Source: Chloroflexota bacterium
GTDB lineage: Bacteria; Chloroflexota; Chloroflexia; Chloroflexales; Roseiflexaceae
Assembly (NCBI GenBank): GCA_013388755.1
Contig: JACAEQ010000008.1
Coordinates: 1-39,411, forward strand
DNA: 39,411 nt
Reading direction: 5' to 3'
Below the pieces are notes generated by a model. The model had not been told where the DNA came from. It searched no databases and was given only the letters and a program-made list of their open reading frames with translations. Of the stretch, positions 39,062-39,411 are shown in pieces. Position numbers and translations under genes: made by a program. Position 1 is the stretch's first letter; each line of letters starts with the position of its first letter.

Positions 39062-39411
39062 CATGTCTGCATCAGTTCGCCGCATCCCGCAAACCCTAAC
39101 GACCGGATAGACACGGTCGCCCTTGAATCAACTGGGGTGTACTGGATCCCAATCTACGAACTACTGGAGCAGCATGGCATTGTGCCCTACCTCGTCAAAG
39201 GCCGGCATGGCAAGATGGTTCCCGGGCGTACGACTGACTGGAATGATGCCCAGTGGCTTCAGAAGCTGCACGCCCGCGGCTTGCGCCAGTCATCATTTCG
39301 TCCCGATGCCGAAATGACCGGCCTCCGCACCCTTGTTCGCTATCGCGCTGCACTGGTCCCACATCGCGCGCCACATATCCTGCATATGCAACGAGCCTTA
39401 CAGCAGATGAA
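39062..39411 (+). mobile_element. IS110-family transposase, 5'-decayed, running off the window
   Basis: From 39110 to the window end the frame is open and encodes a typical IS110 DEDD (RuvC-like) transposase N-terminal part: DTVALESTGVYWIP (catalytic Glu), VPGRTTDWNDAQWLQKLH (catalytic Asp), then FRPDAEMTGLRTLVRYR and HILHMQRALQQM. The first catalytic Asp should lie upstream, but there the protein is broken: CLHQFAAS, matching the family, is in a different frame from the rest (frameshift near 39085-39095) and nothing earlier is recognisable. The element is therefore inactive at its 5' end; the 3' half lies beyond the window. Confidence 0.85.

Noticed and set aside
37955-39110. Integron cassette array with attC sites
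   Set aside because: I looked for RYYYAAC...GTTRRRY pairs between the small genes and found no convincing pair or integrase, so only the shared leader is reported.
1-39411. tRNA, rRNA or known riboswitch
   Set aside because: Intergenic gaps were read for tRNA-like T-arm/acceptor patterns and common riboswitch cores; nothing convincing was found by eye, although a covariance search could still reveal small RNAs.

Overview
The window (39,411 bp, GC-rich) looks like chromosome from a Chloroflexota bacterium, most likely class Chloroflexia (the Roseiflexus/Chloroflexus/Kouleothrix neighbourhood). The argument is indirect: a single-chain CtaA-CtaB haem A/haem O synthase, a short SufB/SufC-type Fe-S locus, lipoprotein-anchored transport parts, Pro/Thr-rich linkers in surface proteins, and intergenic GC-rich hairpin repeats. 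No rRNA, tRNA or CRISPR was seen, so the taxonomic placement is an inference.

Layout. 1-2.5 kb: a small CX4R phosphatase-like protein and a SulP anion transporter with a STAS domain. 2.5-6.2 kb (minus strand): a compact Fe-S assembly cluster (MIP18/SufT-like, SufC ATPase, short SufB/D scaffold) and a radical SAM protein, interrupted and flanked by three copies of a GC-rich repeat. 6.2-9.8 kb: a repeat-filled divergent intergenic region, then a tightly coupled four-gene operon (SAM methyltransferase, AhpD-like protein, PhoB-type response regulator, histidine kinase). 9.8-13.6 kb: a sugar ABC importer (lipoprotein binding protein and two permeases, no ATPase) with hairpins between binding protein and permeases. 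13.6-20.3 kb (minus strand): a membrane-anchored triple-SH3b protein, a GT2 glycosyltransferase, an LPG-synthase-TM/flippase-like membrane protein, a spermidine-synthase-like protein and a UbiB/ABC1 kinase. 20.5-26.8 kb: an export-type ABC system (lipoprotein membrane-fusion protein, large FtsX-type permease, two different LolD/MacB-type ATPases, one carrying a C-terminal AbrB/SpoVT-like domain). 26.8-30.3 kb: ctaA-ctaB fusion convergent with formate-tetrahydrofolate ligase. 30.4-36 kb: a secreted GH27 alpha-galactosidase with NPCBM domain behind a four-fold CTGTMAY direct-repeat operator, then a GAF-GAF-HisKA_2 sensor kinase, an M24 peptidase and ScpB. 36.1-37.6 kb: a DUF2723 membrane protein. 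37.7-39.4 kb: a decayed accessory zone with an ISL3 transposase remnant, a 101-residue orphan gene, a truncated PUA/EVE-like gene and a 5'-decayed IS110 transposase that runs off the window.

How it fits together. Most genes are housekeeping (Fe-S assembly, haem A synthesis, one-carbon metabolism, chromosome condensation) mixed with sugar acquisition (alpha-galactosidase, CUT1-type importer) and envelope functions. Regulation visible in the sequence includes several canonical promoters, a recurrent extended -10 element TGNTATAMT in front of six transcription units, and a Pho-box-like operator. The most unusual items are the ABC ATPase-AbrB fusion, the half-size CtaA domain fused to CtaB that lacks the usual acidic residue before its first haem-ligand His, the operator between fhs and the alpha-galactosidase gene, and repeats that have moved into operons, promoters and a coding 3' end.
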